The notes under the pieces are model-generated. The model did not search any database. It had not been told where the DNA came from and saw only the letters and a list, made by a program, of their open reading frames with translations. Below, piece by piece: positions 21,082-32,107 of a stretch of 64,000 nucleotides of DNA; position 1 is the first letter of the stretch, and the number at the start of each line of letters is the position of its first letter. Position numbers and translations under genes: made by a program. The stretch lies in contig JNDT01002267.1 of assembly GCA_000697055.1 (NCBI GenBank), positions 1-64,000 of the forward strand. Direction: 5' to 3'. The stretch comes from Saksenaea vasiformis B4078 (Eukaryota; Mucoromycota; Mucoromycetes; Mucorales; Saksenaeaceae).

Positions 21082-22755
21082 GATTGAACAAAAGCTTCCT
21101 TTTTTTTTGGGCGAGCCACTTTATTTTTGCTGTGTCACCCGCTAAACGGTGACTGAATTGTTGTCTCAGTGAAACTACCTGGAAGTCTTCAGCTTTTCAA
21201 AACCAAGTAAGACGGGTCTTCTGCCTCCCCACATTTCATCTCTCTCTTTTTTCTTAAAAAAAGTCCAAAATAATAAAACTTTTATTTACTAACTTTTATC
21301 ACTTTTATGTGGTTTATCATCATCAACAGTAGTGAAGCATCAATACCAGCGTCATTGTCACAGTTATCTGCTAGTAAGTTGGAGAAATAAGCAATAAAGC
21401 TGAAATCCATGGTACATAGCAGAAATTCGATAAAACTTTAGAAAGAGAAATCCATTTTTTTGGGGGGGTAGAGCACGGTGCTATTTAGCGACGCTGAGTC
21501 TCTAAAATTTGAGAGCAGCGATGCTTCCCTCCGTCCAATGTGCGCAAGAACCAACGGACATCCACTTGGAGGAAGCGTCACGCCTACTTAGCAAGCATCT
21601 CCAGTAAGATAGGATGATTATCAATCATCTCACCTCACAAACTTTATTCATCAGCGATGATGCGCTCGGAGGTAGGCTCTAGATATGTTGTCGGATGGGA
21701 TTCTCTAGCAACCTGCGTGTAACAAGGCAGAGTATGGAGCCATAAAGGTGAGCCTGTTTTATGTTCGCGACAGAAGAATTAGCAGCGCCTCTGTCGTCGT
21801 CATCCATCGCCACCATCTTGTATCGCCTGATAGTGGCAGCGGCACCAGGTCGTCTGCTACCGATTGGACAGTTATGGTGGGATGCTTCCCACCTGTGGCG
21901 AGAACGATCTGAAGATATGCATTTAGAGCACTATCTGTGATGGAACGTGGTCAAAGGTACAGGGCGTCACAGAGAAGAGGAACGAAGGGTTGTTTCTTTC
22001 TCTTGTCCTCTCTGTCTATCTATATCGCGCCACTTCCTTTTTCGTTTCCTTTTTCAAGAGATCGGGAGAGAGTGTACTAGTTGCAGTACAATGAATCCAC
22101 CTTTGAAGAAAATCAGGTTGATTTGCTGCATTTAATGATTGTCCGCGAGATTCACCAAACAGCAACAGCAGACATAGAAGAAGCTGTTACTATTTCGGAC
22201 AAGAAGCGCCGGATAAACAGACGATTGTCCAGCGGATTAATCAAACGAGCGAATAAGGCATTCTCCTCGTGGAGCGCCCAAAAACCGAGCGGATGCGGTT
22301 ACCAGTGTTACCAATTTTCACAACACGTTCCGGAAAACCGCAATATTTTTTTAGCTCCTGTATCACGTTACATGCATTGTTAATGCTGTGAGCTTTTTTC
22401 ACTTTAGCATCGTTATTCCCACTTAGACGGGCCGTGTGAAAGTTGTATTGTGTTCGTGTCCTTTATACGTGCACTTTGCCCAAAAAGAAAAGAAAAAAGA
22501 TGATGAAATCCTGCATTTTTGTGCACAGTATTATAAGAGGTAGAAACACCTTTTGTGTGATCACAGTACGTTAGCGACTGAGTCAGGGTCAATAGGGTCC
22601 ACCAAAGTTAAACTTTTTTCCATCGTGTTCATATCCGCCAAAACAGTATAATTAGGTAGAATGATAAGCTGTATCTTTTGATTCCTCCAATATCTTTTTC
22701 TGTTTCGTTGAAAAAGCGCTTTCCCTTATTTCCTTTCTTTTATTTATTTTAGATC
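21082..22755. other. divergent promoter interval with coding-like debris
   Basis: This 1.7 kb separates the divergently transcribed HBS1/SKI7 gene and the GH5 glycosidase gene. Left and right ends are presumably promoters. The middle contains plus-strand coding-like fragments, listed separately. Confidence 0.5.
21511..22384 (+). pseudogene. unidentified coding-like fragments
   Basis: An ATG at 21511 opens a short frame (MLPSVQCAQEPTDIHLEEAS...). A 59-codon frame from an ATG at about 21761 reads IATILYRLIVAAAPG then GQLWWDASHLWRERSEDM, which looks like genuine protein. A 100-codon frame at 22081-22383 contains DIEEAVTISDKKRRINRRLS. I could not connect them by splice sites that keep one frame: a TGA follows HLEHYL, and the phases disagree. 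I do not recognise a family. It may be a small multi-exon gene I have not resolved or a decayed one. Confidence 0.3.
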
Positions 22756-24417
22756 ATGTTGTTCTCGACGGCCCTAGCATCCACCCTGGTATTGCTGAGC
22801 CTACAACAAGTGCAAGCAGATCAGGACCCCGCGGCATGGTACAAGGCACACCCTGGTTTAGCTCGCGTCAATAAGGTGGATCAATCCACGCACCAGATTG
22901 TCGACGCATACGGCCGAACCCGATTTTTCCACGGCACCAACGTTGTTATGAAGAAGGCTCCCTGGTACCGCCCTTTTGAATTTACTCCCGGTAACTCTTT
23001 TGGACCACAAGATGTGCAAAATCTGCATGATTTGGGTATCAACGTCGTGCGTCTTGGTCACCACTGGGCTGGCGCTGAACCCGTCCGTGGCCAATACAAT
23101 CAAACATTTTTGGACATTATGAAGAAGCAGACTAAACTGGCTGAAGATCATGGTATTTACGTGTTGGTGGACGTGCATCAAGACGTCTTGGCCGGCCAAT
23201 TATGTGGCCATGGTGTCCCCGATGTAAGTATTACTTTCTTTAACGAGGACGAGCAGCGTTGCATGAACACAATGCTAGTCACGTTGCAACAGCAGCTCAA
23301 TGTCTTTTTTTTTTCCTTTAGTGGTTTGTTAAAAAGGGATGGGTCCCTTCAGCGGAGATGTTTCCTTTCCCTCTAAAGCTCAAGCCTTTCCCTGTTGGCG
23401 AGAATGGCATGCCTACGCCAAATTCTATCTGTGATACCGTTGACTGGGCCCTCACGTATACAAGCGTGGCGGTGGGTAATGCATTTGGTCGTCTCTACAA
23501 CAACTATGATGGGCTAGGTGATGCCTTTGCCTCATACTGGAAACAGTTGGCATCACAATACGTGGACACCACAAACATCGTTGGTTATAACCTGCTGAAT
23601 GAGCCCTGGGTAGGCGATACGTATGCTGATCCAACGCTGCTTGTACCTGGTGTTGCTGATCACAAGGTCATGGAAGGCTTATGGAACCGCGCATCCAAAC
23701 AAATTCGTACCGTGGATAACAACACATTAATCTGGTTCGAAGGGGCCACATTAGATATTCTCTCGGGCTTCAACAACGTACCCCTTGGTGACGGGTCCAA
23801 GACTGTGCAGTCCTACCATTGCATGTGACAAGATAAAAAAAACAACTGAGTATCACGATAGCAATGCTAATGCTACTTTTTTTTTAATAGATTATTCTCC
23901 CCCACAACTAGGATCCATCTCCACTACCATTAAGAACCGCGAGAAAGACAACAAGCGCTTGAAGACGGCCAGTGTACTGACAGAATTGACGTTCTGGATG
24001 GGTGATCAGAAGCAAATGAATCATCTATCAGAAGCCATGCAGGCGACTGATGAACACATGGTCTCTTGGATCGGCTGGGCCTACGAAAATCTTTACAATG
24101 CGAGCGGCAAACCGTACCCCGAACTAGCTGTGCATTATAGCCGTGCCTACCCTACTGCAGTAGCAGGTACTCCCATCAGCTACAGCTTTGATGAATCTAG
24201 CGCGACATTCAAATTGTCGTACAAGGTGGATACTGCCATTGACGCCCCCACCGAGATTATGGTTCCTGCTCCCACATATCCCAATGGGTACAACGTTAAC
24301 ATCTCACCTGCCAATAGTGTTACTCCTTATACCGTTGATAATCGTACCTTGGCCTTGTTTGCCACTAATTCCACCAAAAACGGTGATACCATTTCTATTA
24401 CTGTTACCAAGAAATAA
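22756..24417 (+). CDS. secreted glycoside hydrolase family 5, endoglycoceramidase/glucosylceramidase-like
   Basis: Three exons (22756-23223, 23322-23820, 23891-24417) encode 497 residues. A signal peptide (about residues 1-21, LFSTALASTLVLLSLQQ core, ending VQA) starts the protein. The (beta/alpha)8 domain shows FHGTNVVMKKAPWY, NVVRLGHHWAGAEP and YVLVDVHQDV. NLLNEPWVGD carries the acid/base Glu, and VLTELTFW the nucleophile Glu. PWVGD after NEP and the ceramidase-type insertion around the DWFVKKGW region point to the endoglycoceramidase branch of GH5, which cleaves glycosylceramides. A C-terminal beta-sandwich follows, with NXS/T glycosylation sites. The second intron starts with GC (GCATGT) rather than GT. 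Substrate is inferred from subfamily resemblance. Confidence 0.88.
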
Positions 24418-24838
24418 AAATAAGAACGTGCTCGCTTATGAACCTCGGACTGCTGAACAATCGTAGCACTGCAGCAAATATTCGCTTCTTGTTCGGCGTG
24501 AGCTTTGATTCTTGCTTAAGGTCATGTTGTCGAGGAAGCAGAAGTATAGAGGTTGAAGAGCGGTTGCATTCATTTTGTTCGGAAAAAGAAAAAAGACAAG
24601 TCGTAGGAGTAATGTAGTAGTAGTACATTGGTTAGAACGCAGATAGCGAGATTCGCACGATATCACTGGAGAAAGCAAACAAGGATTCCATTATCTTTAT
24701 GCAACAAGTTTTACTTAGTTTTACAGACTCGTGGCGTTAGAATGTATTGCAAATTTGACTTTTCTTTTAGGAACAGATCCATTAGGTAAACAGGAAAGAA
24801 AAATGGGAAGCAGAGGGATGCTTCTTTTTTTTTTTATA
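24418..24838. other. convergent 3' UTR interval
   Basis: Between the convergent GH5 and RhoGEF genes; no gene is seen. Confidence 0.5.
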
Positions 24839-27800
24839 CTATTTGCGCTTGTTACGGTGAGATGTTAGTTTTTCGACCATTTTTCCAAAGAAACCGCTGG
24901 AACCGCGGGCAAAGTTGGACGGTGCAGCAGGGATTTTGGGTGTGGATCCTGGTTGAGGTGGGGTAAGTAAATGTGGTTGGCGTGGGGGTGGCGGAGGTGC
25001 TGGGGACTGGGCAAGATGAGCAATCATACCACTTCTGCGGATCGAGCTCGTATCAGACGTTTCACGCATCATGGATGATGGCGTAGAAGTGGAAACCTGA
25101 GGCTGAAGATGCATTGCCTCCTCACGATAAGCAGAGGTCTGGATGCGGCTAGGCAACGAGGATTTGCGACGAACAACAGTACGTAACGCATCACCGAAGG
25201 ACTGATAACGGTGGATACTATCCGTCGAAATGCGATTGCGTGGGGATGACAAAACCGTGGATTCAAGTTCTTCAAGCGTCCGATGGCTGGCAAACGATAA
25301 CATAGAACTTGTCTTTGGGATATTGGCCCGACGACGCCACTGTTCATAGGAACTCATGCGATCATTCCGGGTCTGTGCCCTGGCCGTCATGACTGGTGTT
25401 GAACATACGTCCTCAAATTTGATATCGACAACCATGCATCGGTGGTGGTAATGGTTGTATTTTCTCTGCGATAACTTTTCCGTTACATTGGCGGAGAAAT
25501 AATCTTTCAGATTATCGATGCTCGAATTTGATCGACGACCAGGAGAGCTCAGGCCGCTTGTTCGTGGCTGTGGAAGTTGGCTGGCGGGTGTTGTGGGCGA
25601 TTCTGTTGTAGTGGTGGTTGTGGTGTCAACGCCGATCGAATCTTGCCGACAGAGCTGTGCACCGACTGTCAATGCGCGCGTCATGGCCCGCTCCGAGGTC
25701 TCGGGTTGGACTAGCAGGTCTGCGCGTGAGACGGAGAAACTTGCATAGGACGAGGAGCTGGGTATCATCGTTCCCTGGGAAGACAAAGGTTTCCTGTCAA
25801 ACGAAGAAACAAAAAGTTGTTCCACTACGTTGCTTTGAGCATTCTCATTGCTATTGTTACTGAATTCGGCATGGTCAGCCCTGGATTTTGCAATGGCCTT
25901 GGTCAACGCGTCTATCCACAGCTGCTTCTCAGCTTCGCACATGGCACCAAACTCAACAGTATGGCATTCGCTGCGAAGGACCCATCCATAAGACATGGAT
26001 GCTAACGCAAAAACAAAAAAGAGACAGTCGATGAGTGCATAACATACAGTATTGCTACTTACGTTCGGTCGTATCATAGACGTCTTCCAGCTCAAAGAGA
26101 CGTATTGGAAACCAATGGCGTGGCTCATAGGTCTTTGTCTTCCTAGCTTTGGCAACGATCATATAGGTTTGAAACAAAGCGCATCCGTAACGTTTTGGTT
26201 TTGGTCCATACTCCAGACAACGCACTTCCAGCGTCCCAATCAAAGAGCATGTACCAAGCGTATCAAACCATCGTCGCGGCAAAGACTAGAAAAAGGTTAG
26301 ATTAGATTGGTTGTTGACGAGTGTTTATTGGCTTTTACCCAATCTTGCTCTAGTCGATGCAGAAACAGTTTTGTTTTGCGTTCTGCTGCTAATGTCGACT
26401 TTTTTGCATCAATTGCATTGGTAACAGCATGCATAGCATCTTGGGCCTGTGACAAGAGGTTATAATCTTCCGAATCTTTGTCAGCCGCCTTGGCGATTTG
26501 CTGTAGTAAAAGTTTATAACGACATAACCGTTGGAAAGGCTAACAAAGCATGGTTGAGTGGCAGAAAACAAGATGTGTGAGGGCTACCTTGATCAGGTAA
26601 TCCGGAAACTGTAGTCGATTAGAGGCACCGTAAGAAACACGGTGGTACGCATGCAACCGTTCCATCAATTCGGCAAATGCCTCGTTTGTTTGTGTCAGTT
26701 CTCCGTACAGGTCCAGCGCTTGATTATGAAGAACACAGAAATCATTGTAGATTTCAAACTTGGGCGCCTAAAGAAAATAGAAGTTTAGTTTACTTGACTT
26801 GGCCCCTCCACTTTTTTTTGTTACCCATTCAATGAAACAGCGAGCGATATTGGCCAGATTTCCCCGATAAACAATGTTATTCACTACTTTTTCTTCGTTG
26901 CCATGGGCCTCTACTAAGCTTCCATAAAATTGTTCTTGAAACTTGAACAGGTCCTGGCCGTTGCGGACCAGAAGTTGTCGCTGTTCGGGCGTAATGCAAC
27001 TGGCGTCTTCGATCACCATAAGAAAATGCTATAAAGAAAAAAGTTAAGCGGCGGACTTTTTTCCGGAGTGTTCACCATGACGAGAATATGCAGCGAGTCA
27101 AAGTACGCTTCTTCGGAATTCATGAGTTCTTCAATGGCGCTTACTCTGCGAAGCGAACGGCGTGTTTGCAATGAACCGCATTTTTCCAACATGCGTTTTT
27201 CATCCGTTAATTTGGACGCAAAACATAACGCTTCTTCTTCATCTTCTTCTGGTTTTGCCGGCGATGCCGTTTCGTGGGACTCATTGTTGCATTGGATCGA
27301 TGGGACATGATCGCTTCCGGGTTCATTCTCTTCCTTGTCTAGAACCGTTGCTGTCTTTGCGCAATTGTCTTCAGGCATCATAACAATGGTAAGCGTTTTG
27401 CTATGTACGCTGTCCAGATCGCCATGACCCTCATCCGTTGGAAGGACGACGGTAGGGCATAACTTTGTCTCGGTGTCAGGGCGGCTGTCCTTGTCCTCCG
27501 GTTCCGTTGTCGTGTCCTCAGAGATATGCTTTATCTCCGAGAGTTCTTCCAACAACGGCTTGTCATCATTCGGCGCTATTACTATTACTTCCTGTGTTTC
27601 TGTTGGTATTATTTCTGTTGGTGCTCCTTCTGGTACTTCTGCTGCTGTTTCTGATGGCATGTCTTCTGGACGTTCTGACGGATCTTTCAATTCCTGCACA
27701 TCCTCGGCTATGGAGTCATCCGCCACCGCCTCCATTCTTTGTTCCTCCTGATCGGATGTGCTCTCTATTATGCTGATCACAACATGCCGATCATCTTCCT

Positions 27801-28230
27801 GAGGTTTATGCTCTTGTTCGACAGCCACAGGATCGTTGTCACTTGACACTTCGCTTTCTGACCTTTTCAGCGAAGGACTAGTCGTAGCGGTGGTAGCGGA
27901 TGAAGATGATGTAGCAGTTGCTGCCGCTGCGGCCGCCGCCGCCGCTGCTGCTGCTGCTTGCGTTGCCGCCAAGGCTGCTGCAGCTTCTTTAGACGCCTTT
28001 GCAGCAGCAACCACTGCGCTGACTGCGGCGGACATTTCTGCCTTTCGCTGACGCGCTCTTTCTAGTGCTGTATCGGAGTACTCTGATAAGGATCTAGAGA
28101 GATTGGTGTACGACTGCGAATAGGTTGTGTGGAAAGTTTCCGGTGAGCCATGTGACGTTTTTGTCGATGATATGATCTGGCTTAAGCTTCTTGCATCTGA
28201 AGTAGCAAGATCAACTGAGCTATCTGACAT
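24839..28230 (-). CDS. Dbl-family Rho guanine nucleotide exchange factor (DH-PH)
   Basis: Six exons (28230-27076, 27028-26825, 26767-26588, 26539-26339, 26285-26063, 26001-24839) give 1041 residues. Residues 1-360 are low-complexity and acidic, with a poly-Ala run of 13 (about 92-106). The DH domain (about 362-575) begins RVSAIEELMNSEEAYFDSLH (conserved region 1). It includes the hallmark LQFPDYLIKPFQRLCRYKLLL (conserved region 3) and a final long helix. A PH domain (about 590-715) follows, with TCSLIGTLEVRCLEYG through EAEKQLWIDALTKAI. The tail is Ser/Pro-rich, with a PPPPPRQ stretch that could bind SH3 domains. Such proteins activate Rho/Cdc42 GTPases for polarised growth; which GTPase cannot be read from the sequence. 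The M at 28230 is the first ATG in frame. The internal GCN repeat is probably length-variable. Confidence 0.9.
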
Positions 28231-29596
28231 GATGCAATGATCGTACACCCCTCAAGAAAAATAGTAAGAGGGGAGAATAAAAGAAAATAGGAAAATGAGG
28301 TCGGAAAGTTTTACTAGAAAGAACTTGAAAGCAAGGTATGAAGTAAATACCCATGATGAGCAGGTTGGTTGAAAATAAAAGAGCTTTTTTCGTTCATCGA
28401 GAGATAGAGAGTTTAATCGATCATCGACACCTTTTCATACACAAAAAACTTTCTAAAACAGATCCATTGCTGAAACGCGTAACATAGGCAATGAATGACA
28501 GGAACATGTTACCTTGAATGACTAAAAACGCACTCGCAATGCGGTCTATTTCCGAGATTAACAATCATTAGTGAGTTTTGTCTGTCTCATTTGAAAGCTC
28601 AACGACGCCTGGGGCATCCAAAGTAGGGGTCCCCTCTATCTATCAGGGAAAAAAAAATAGTCTGTTTCTTTCTCTCTGTGCCTGGCTCTTCGTTTTATTT
28701 TATTTTTTATTTTTTCTGTTGCATGAGTGATCTGCTTGATGCTTTTGCCCATTTTTATTCTATGCACTGCTGTAAAATTAGGTTACACACATGCTTAGAT
28801 GCGCTGTGTAATAGAAAAAATTCCAATTATTTGACGAACTTGTGTCAAATTCTCCTGCACCCATGATGACCTGACCCCCCTTTCTCCTTCTCTACCCATC
28901 AAAGAAGAAATAAATAAAGGTTCCTTAATTCGGAGTTAGGATGGGTAACAACAAGAATAGTGACAGGGCTGCCATTGGTTTACATCTATTCTATAGCACA
29001 AGGTGAATAAACGGGTCGGCAAATTTTCTTTGTCTCAATTCAGAACCCACATGAGAGGGATCTGATCCTTATGGCGGAGCGCCTGTTTAAAAGGCACGTT
29101 CTTACATAGGGTCGGTAAATCGTCGCCAGATCACAGGACTACGCTGTACTACGACATCATCGTCTTCATCGTAGATAAGCCAAAACAGGGAATGACAAAA
29201 AAAGAGAGAGGAATGAGGCTTTTTCTTTTTTCCACATTGACGAAGTCCATTTTTGAAGGTAGCACAGGTGACGTTGAAACAAGTCTTGTGGAGAGTCAGG
29301 ATGGGGACAGAGCGGGCCACGTTCGTCAAGATTTACCATAAATGGTTAACTTTATTACCATTGGCATGATAAGAATAGAAAGAAGGGGAAACAACAAAAA
29401 AAGAGTGAAAGAAAGAGAAGCTAGTAGTAGAGGGATAGGAAGGGGATCTGTAATTTCTCCTGGTAAGTGGTCATCAGTGACAACGACGGAAAAGATACTA
29501 GTGTTATTGTTAAATTAATTAAGGAAAAAAAAGGTGCAGTGCGAGGCAGTATAATAATAATGGTAAATATAAAAAAAAGGAAGAGAGAGATGTAGC
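28231..29596. other. intergenic, one weak minus-strand coding candidate
   Basis: Promoter side of the RhoGEF gene and 3' side of the F-box gene. A minus-strand frame at 29329-29102 (75 codons, ending SPVIWRRFTDPM) has some protein-like character, as does an overlapping frame (PHPDSPQDLFQRHLCYLQKW). I find no start, splice pattern or family that supports a gene. The rest shows nothing. Confidence 0.4.
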
Positions 29597-30548
29597 TTAG
29601 GATTCTATGTCTAGTGCTATTAGATCCCATCCAGCAGTGATCCTCAGCAATCCATCTAAGCGCATGAGACCCACGTGTAGTTCATGTTGATGAATAAACT
29701 TTTTAGGATCTTCTTCACTAACAACGGTAATCCGTTCAATCCAGGGGAATAGTGATCGATTCGATAATAGTGACTTGAATAAAGGGAAAGATTCGTCTTG
29801 TGTTAGATGCAGCGTTAAGTGTCGAAGGCAAGGAAATGTCTCGCGGAAGCGTTCCCAGTAACGTTGTGGATCCGATCCGGTGGCAACAGTGGTAGAAAGT
29901 GGTTCGAGCGCCAGCGCCAGGGTGTGTAGATTAGGGAAATGTCCGTCGAGCATCATTAACCAGTTGGATGGACATGCTGGTAGCTCAAGAATTTGTGCCG
30001 TTGCTCGACACCCATTGAGCCATTGCAGAAGGCTTGCTTTTGAATCTGCAGGGAAGACGGCGTAATCGTTCTTGGGATCTCGAATAGTGCATTCAACCCA
30101 GGGAGAAGAATGGTTGGCAAGCACATTTAATAGCTGTCGATGCTGTTCTGTTGGTGCATACAATTGAAGTTGATTAGGACATGTGCTTTGCTGTTTCTGA
30201 AGCAAGGCGTCCAGAAAACGAGGGACTGAAGAATAAGCATGTGCGGTGGCAATGGCAATGGATGGTGTTCGTTGTGGACCTGCGTTCTTGAAGGCTTCCG
30301 TTAATATGTCCAATGCATGTGCGCTGGCGTCTGTACTTGTTTCAATGCCAATCGTGCCTGACCAAAGCGACCGATCAACCACCAGACGACGAAAACGACG
30401 ACATGTTCTATCAATGAATAAAATAAATAATTGATACATGTTATTCATGGTTACACAAAACGTACATGGCTAAGGGGACAAGATCGACAGGATGAGCGAC
30501 GTATTTCAGGATACAAAGTAATAATTCGTCGGGTAATTCCAGAATCAT
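29597..30548 (-). CDS. F-box protein
   Basis: Two exons (30548-30466 and 30407-29597) encode 297 residues. The N-terminus MILELPDELLLCILKYV, followed after the intron by TCRRFRRLVVDRSLW, is a clear F-box (about residues 1-45). It should dock to Skp1 in an SCF ubiquitin ligase. The remainder has leucine-rich-repeat-like spacing (FPNLHTLALALEP, FPCLRHLTLHL), which would form the substrate-recognition face. The target is unknown. The intron interrupts the F-box at a phase-2 position and contains an in-frame stop, so splicing is required. It is transcribed divergently from GTP cyclohydrolase I. Confidence 0.85.
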
Positions 30549-30894
30549 GTCTGCAGAAGAAATAAGTAATAAAGAAAGGAAGAAGAAGAAGAAGAAAGAA
30601 GCGAAAGAAAGGAACAGGATCATATAACCCTTCAATCCTCCTGACTTTGCAACCCACCCACAGCCTGATCAGAAATGTGTGGATACTGCGTGCTGCCGCC
30701 CGGAGGATTACAAGAACCCCGCTACCTTCCTTTTTAGGCGTCGTGAGAAAGTCGGTACAATGAGCCAATCAGCATCAATGAAATCCATGGCCGAGTGAGT
30801 CAAAATCACTGTCACGCGAGTTCCGAACATCGCTGTTTTATTTTTTCTTCTTCAAATTTTCTCTTTCTCGTTTCTCTTCCCCTGTATTATAAAT
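30549..30894. promoter_or_regulatory. bidirectional promoter, F-box / GTP cyclohydrolase I
   Basis: 346 bp separate two divergent start codons. A purine-rich (GAA)n tract lies at about 30566-30612. A TATTATAAATA sequence lies directly before the GTP cyclohydrolase ATG, too close to act as an ordinary TATA box. No other element is recognisable. Confidence 0.4.
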
Positions 30895-32002
30895 ATGTCT
30901 TTTGATACACCTGTTTATGCAGAGCCAACTCCTGTCCGTACAAATGGGTCCGCTTTTTCAAGTTCGAGTGTTTCCCGTCAAGATACCCCGGTGGATATTG
31001 ATGGCATGAGCTGGCCGAGTAAGGATAAATGGCGCGCCATGTGATTCCATGCAAATGATATCAACTCAGCATCCACCTATTTTAAAAGGCAAAGGCGCAA
31101 AGGCACGACGGGACGAGACGCATGAAGAAAGAGAAGAAAGGCAACGCAAGATCGCCGATGCAGTACGAACTATTCTCTCTTGCATTGGAGAGGATCCAGA
31201 CCGGGAAGGATTATTGAAGACGCCAGAAAGATACGCAAAAGCTTTGATGTATTTTACTAAAGGGTACGAACAAAACATTCGAGGTAAGGAAAAGTTCACC
31301 AAAAAGCAGTGAAACACTGACCTGAGAAACAAACAAAAAAAATAGAGGTCGTCAATGAAGCTGTGTTTGAAGAAGGTAGCAATGAAAGCTCTCTTTACCT
31401 AAATGAGATCATAACAATAGCTTAATCATATCAGACCATGACGAGATGGTCATTGTAAAGGATGTCGATGTCTTTTCTCTGTGCGAACACCACATGGTCC
31501 CGTTTACAGGAAAGATCAGTATCGGTTACATCCCTAACCGCCGAGTGGTCGGACTTAGTAAATTGGCACGCATTGCGGAGATGTTTGCACGAAGGTAGAT
31601 GGAGAAAATCTCTTTTTTTTTTTTCTTCAGTGAATTGATCTGTTCTCTTGAAAAAGATTGCAAGTCCAGGAACGCATGACAAAACAGATCGCTGTTGCAT
31701 TAATGGAAATACTTCAACCCCAGGGCGTAGCTGTAGTCATGGAGGCGAGTCATTTATGCATGTGTATGCGGTAAGCTGCTTAAGCGTCACCTTTCGATAT
31801 GTCTAATCAATTATTTTTTTTTGTTCTTATTCGCAGGGGTGTGCAGGTAAATAAGCAAATACCCGTTGAATGCTTTGTAGAATGATTTATTCACATCAAT
31901 TTGTAGAAACCCGGCAGTGCGACTGCAACGAGTTGCATGATGGGCGTCTTTAGAAGCAATCCAAAAACAAGAGAAGAATTCCTCACATTGATTCGAAGGT
32001 AG
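30895..32002 (+). CDS. FOL2: GTP cyclohydrolase I
   Basis: Seven exons (30895-31018, 31089-31283, 31346-31375, 31435-31594, 31657-31770, 31837-31846, 31907-32002) give 242 residues. The enzyme converts GTP to 7,8-dihydroneopterin triphosphate, the first step of folate/tetrahydrobiopterin synthesis. The fungal N-terminal motif DIDGMSWPS is present. The catalytic domain has [30 protein letters not shown] (zinc-binding Cys and the His pair), [50 protein letters not shown] (second zinc Cys), and ends [10 protein letters not shown]. Exon 6 is a 10-nt microexon coding RGVQ. Length matches fungal enzymes (about 240). Identity is secure. Confidence 0.96.
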
Positions 32003-32107
32003 ATTAGAAAAAGAAAAGAAAAAAGGAGAAGAAGAAGAAAGAGATTATTTGTGTAATTGTAGGAAGAAAAAGAAACGAAATAGAAATGTACAATATAATT
32101 TAAACAG

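Noticed and set aside
27465..28051. plus-strand frames opposite the RhoGEF first exon (Ser/Val/Ala-rich)
   Set aside because: Antisense shadows of low-complexity coding sequence.
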